From: Bufo bufo
Taxonomy: Eukaryota > Chordata > Amphibia > Anura > Bufonidae
Direction: 5' to 3'
Assembly (NCBI RefSeq): GCF_905171765.1
Contig: NC_053390.1
Span: forward strand, 217,447,927 to 217,511,926
Length of the DNA: 64,000 bases
Numbering within the stretch: the first letter of the stretch is position 1; every line of letters begins with the position of its first letter. Of the stretch, positions 62,138 through 64,000 are shown piece after piece. The notes under the pieces are model-generated. The model saw only the letters and a program-made list of their open reading frames with translations, was not told the origin of the DNA and did no database searches. The position numbers and the translations under genes were made by a program.

Positions 62138-63799
62138 CTAGGCGGGGTCAACATTGACCTGTTACTCTCCTTCCTCCAACAACACCATGACCCCAGTTTC
62201 GTCCTCTTTCTCAAACAGGGTTTTTTCGAGGGTTTCCATACAGGGTTAGTCACCCTTCCGCAGGTACCTCATGAATGCCCCAACCTTCTCTCATCTCTGG
62301 CGGACCCCGTGGCGGTGGACGAATTGTTGGAGGCTGAATTGCAGAAAGGATTCATGATTGGTCCATTTGCCGAATCTCCTTTCCTTATGTACCGGGTCAG
62401 CCCCATAGGCCTAGTTGTCAAGAAATCCTCAAATAAAAAAAGATTAATCTATGACCTGTCTGCTCCTCATGCATCCAGCACCCCTAGCCTAAATTCTCTG
62501 GTCCTGTCGGACGAATTCTCAATGCAGTATTCTTCTCTGGACGAGGCCATAGAGCTCATTTTACAGGTCGGGGCAGGAGCTTGGTTATCGAAGGCTGACA
62601 TTTCTGATGCCTTCAAGTTGCTGCCAATTCTGCCTCACCTGTGGAAGTTCTATGGCGTCAAATGGAGGGCAAAGTATTATTTTGCCACCCGCTTGACGTT
62701 CGGGTCAAAGAGCAGCCCCTGGCTCTTTGATCAGTTCGCCCAGGCACTTCACTGGATTCTGGTCAACCATGCTCATTGTCCAAGGGTGATCCATTACTTG
62801 GACGACTTCTTGCTCATCGAGCAGGCCAAACACGTCCTGGACAGGCTGGACAGCCTCCTCAGCCTGTTCAGTCGCCTGAACGTCCCAGTGGCCCCATCAA
62901 AGGTTGAGGGCTCCTCCAGGGTAATCACCTTTTTAGGTATCACCCTGGACACTGCCAAGATGGAGGCCAGCCTTCCCCTGGACAAGTTAATTAGGCTAAA
63001 GGACTTAGTGGCCAGGCTCGTGGGTACCCGCACTGTGTCAAAGTTGGAACTCCAATCGTTGTTGGAGTCTTTCAACTTTGCCGCCAGGATCATGCCCCAG
63101 GGCAGATCGTTCACCTCCGGCCTACTCAGACTCCTCCCAACAGCCTCAGATCAGCATGCCCTCATCCACCTCGGACGCGATGCGTTGGCGGATCTGGCCA
63201 TGTGGTCAGTTTTTTTGTCCAGCTGGAACAGCATCTCCCTCTTTGTTCCCCAGTGGAACGATGCCTCCCCCTTGGTGTTTTCCGATGCTGCCGCATCCCT
63301 CGGTTTCGGGGCCATCCGCGGGGACCAATGGTTTGCGGGCCCTTGGCCCGCGCAGGTCTCTTCAGACCAGGAGGCCGCCAAGTCCTCTTCTCTGCTCGAA
63401 GTATACCCCATTGTAGCAGAAGCTCTCGTCTGGGGGCAGTCATGGAGTAACAGGCCAGTCTGCTTCATGACGGACAACCAAGCGGTTCTCGACATCCTCG
63501 CCAGGGGTAGGTCCAGCTCCCCCAAGGTCATGCGTCTAGTTCGCAAACTCACCTGGCTATCTTTGCAACACAACTTCCATGTCATCTGCAGGCACATAGA
63601 GGGCAAAAAGAACACCGCAGCCGATGCCCTGTCCCGATTAAACTTTAATTTATTTTTTCAGGTCATGCCAGGAGCACGGAGAGTCGGAATCAAACCTCCA
63701 GGGTTCGAAGCCCTGATCATGGACCCAATGAGTACATTTCCGCAGCCCACGGTCTCATCCGCAAGTCGCTCTCGCCTAATTCTGCCCGGAACTATCTAA
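62138..63799 (+). CDS. Reverse transcriptase-RNase H
   Basis: 553-codon open frame beginning right after the gag TGA, with no ATG at its start (LGGVNIDLLLSFLQQHHDPS). RT blocks: VSPIGLVVKKSSNKKRLIYD, LSAPHASS, AWLSKADISDAFKLLPI (catalytic Asp), LTFGSKSSPWLFDQFAQALH and HYLDDFLLIE (YxDD). RNase H: LVFSDAAASLGFGAI (Asp), SSLLEVYPIVAEAL (Glu), CFMTDNQAVLDIL (Asp), RHIEGKKNTAADALSRL (Asp). Stop TAA at 63797-63799. The lack of an initiator suggests expression as a fusion with gag by stop readthrough, or reinitiation. No internal stop, so the copy may be young. Confidence 0.92.
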   Translation, partial: LGGVNIDLLLSFLQQHHDPSFVLFLKQGFFEGFHTGLVTLPQVPHECPNLLSSLADPVAVDELLEAELQKGFMIGPFAESPFLMYRVSPIGLVVKKSSNKKRLIYDLSAPHASSTPSLNSLVLSDEFSMQYSSLDEAIELILQVGAGAWLSKADISDAFKLLPILPHLWKFYGVKWRAKYYFATRLTFGSKSSPWLFDQFAQALHWILVNHAHCPRVIHYLDDFLLIEQAKHVLDRLDSLLSLFSRLNVPVAPSKVEGSSRVITFLGITLDTAKMEASLPLDKLIRLKDLVARLVGTRTVSKLELQSLLESFNFAARIMPQGRSFTSGLLRLLPTASDQHALIHLGRDALADLAMWSVFLSSWNSISLFVPQWNDASPLVFSDAAASLGFGAIRGDQWFAGPWPAQVSSDQEAAKSSSLLEVYPIVAEALVWGQSWSNRPVCFMTDNQAVLDILARGRSSSPKVMRLVRKLTWLSLQHNFHVICRHIEGKKNTAADALSRLNFNLFFQVMPGARRVGIKPPGFEALIMDPMSTFPQPTVSSASRSRLILPGTI

Positions 63800-64000
63800 C
63801 GGGGTGGAACACCTTCAGACGGTTTTCACGCCTTCATCCTAGGGGGGACAGGGATAAAGTCTCCTTCGTCCTGGCTTTTTTGGCGTACTGCCACAAGGAG
63901 CTCCGGTTGTCCCACAACACCATCAGACTTTACTTAGCGGGCATCCAGCATCACCACATGATCAATCATCCCAGTCATATCTCCCTCTTTTCTTCCCAGG
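63649..64000 (+). CDS. Tyrosine recombinase, N-terminal part (runs off window)
   Basis: Frame open from 63649, overlapping the RT frame by about 150 bp in the -1 register. It reads EYISAAHGLIRKSLSPNSAR, NYLTGWNTFRRFSRLHPRG, VSFVLAFLAYCHKELRLSHN and TIRLYLAGIQHHHMINHPSH: the SAM-like core-binding domain of phage-type integrases. The catalytic Arg-His-Arg-Tyr residues would lie beyond 64000. No ATG in the first part, so frameshifting or reinitiation is likely. Confidence 0.85.

Larger units (their letters stand above)
59744..64000 (+). mobile_element. Ngaro/DIRS-type tyrosine-recombinase retrotransposon (5' part)
   Basis: Order: dyad array leader, gag-like frame, RT-RNase H frame, tyrosine recombinase frame running off the window. 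No methyltransferase domain is visible between RNase H and recombinase, which favours Ngaro over classical DIRS; no protease or DDE integrase. The true 5' boundary is not defined and the 3' end lies outside. Confidence 0.8.

Noticed and set aside
63640..63662. Splice acceptor-like tract (TTTATTTTTTCAG) between RNase H and recombinase
   Set aside because: The RT frame continues through it with normal-looking protein text, no matching donor was found, and the frames simply overlap.

Overview
The window looks like a piece of an anuran (frog or toad) genome. It has large introns and almost wall-to-wall transposons of kinds typical of amphibians: palindromic MITEs with TTA/TAA or TTAA target duplications, Tc1 elements, a CR1 LINE, an L1/Tx1 LINE and a tyrosine-recombinase retrotransposon. 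Only three host genes are visible: RILPL2 (minus, coding exons between 778 and 5631), SNRNP35 (plus, coding exon 25543-26310) and the last coding exon of RILPL1 (minus, 38414-38558). From memory, this order and orientation (RILPL2 minus, SNRNP35 plus, RILPL1 minus) is the arrangement on human 12q24.31, so the locus is a conserved vertebrate syntenic block. The gene calls rest on protein motifs, splice sites and matching intron phases; no database search was possible.

Layout. 0-6 kb: RILPL2 with MITEs in its introns. 7.4-11.5 kb: a 4.1-kb TTAA-flanked (piggyBac-type) non-autonomous element with nested palindromes and a tandem array of MITE-like hairpins. 12-17 kb: clustered MITEs, three of them directly abutting. 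17.4-22.0 kb: a nearly complete CR1 LINE with open ORF1 (SGNH esterase) and ORF2 (endonuclease plus reverse transcriptase), inserted inside a MITE. 22.4-22.65 kb: a GC-rich putative promoter for SNRNP35. 25.5-27.3 kb: SNRNP35, with a (TA)n tract and a hAT element in the likely 3' UTR. 28.7-36.2 kb: two closely related Tc1 copies, one with a nonsense codon and one with a 33-bp micro-inversion, plus MITEs. 37.1-37.4 kb: a 270-bp palindrome. 37.8-38.6 kb: RILPL1 terminal exon and UTR. 39-52 kb: MITEs, a deleted Tc1 and other repeats, with no host gene recognised. 52.2-59.3 kb: a decayed L1/Tx1 LINE that lost its RT region and carries a Tc1 element, a TTAA-MITE piece and a 2.1-kb hairpin element. 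59.7-64 kb: the 5' part of a Ngaro/DIRS-type retrotransposon (gag, RT-RNase H, tyrosine recombinase running off the window), preceded by an array of short dyad repeats.

The host genes do not form one pathway. RILPL2 and RILPL1 are paralogous Rab-effector/cilium proteins, and SNRNP35 is a U11/U12 (minor spliceosome) protein. The points most worth following up are a same-frame UGA followed by CUAG between the gag and RT frames of the tyrosine-recombinase element, its 34-bp dyad array, the micro-inversion in a Tc1 transposase, and a small tandem duplication that gives an empty site for two transposon insertions.
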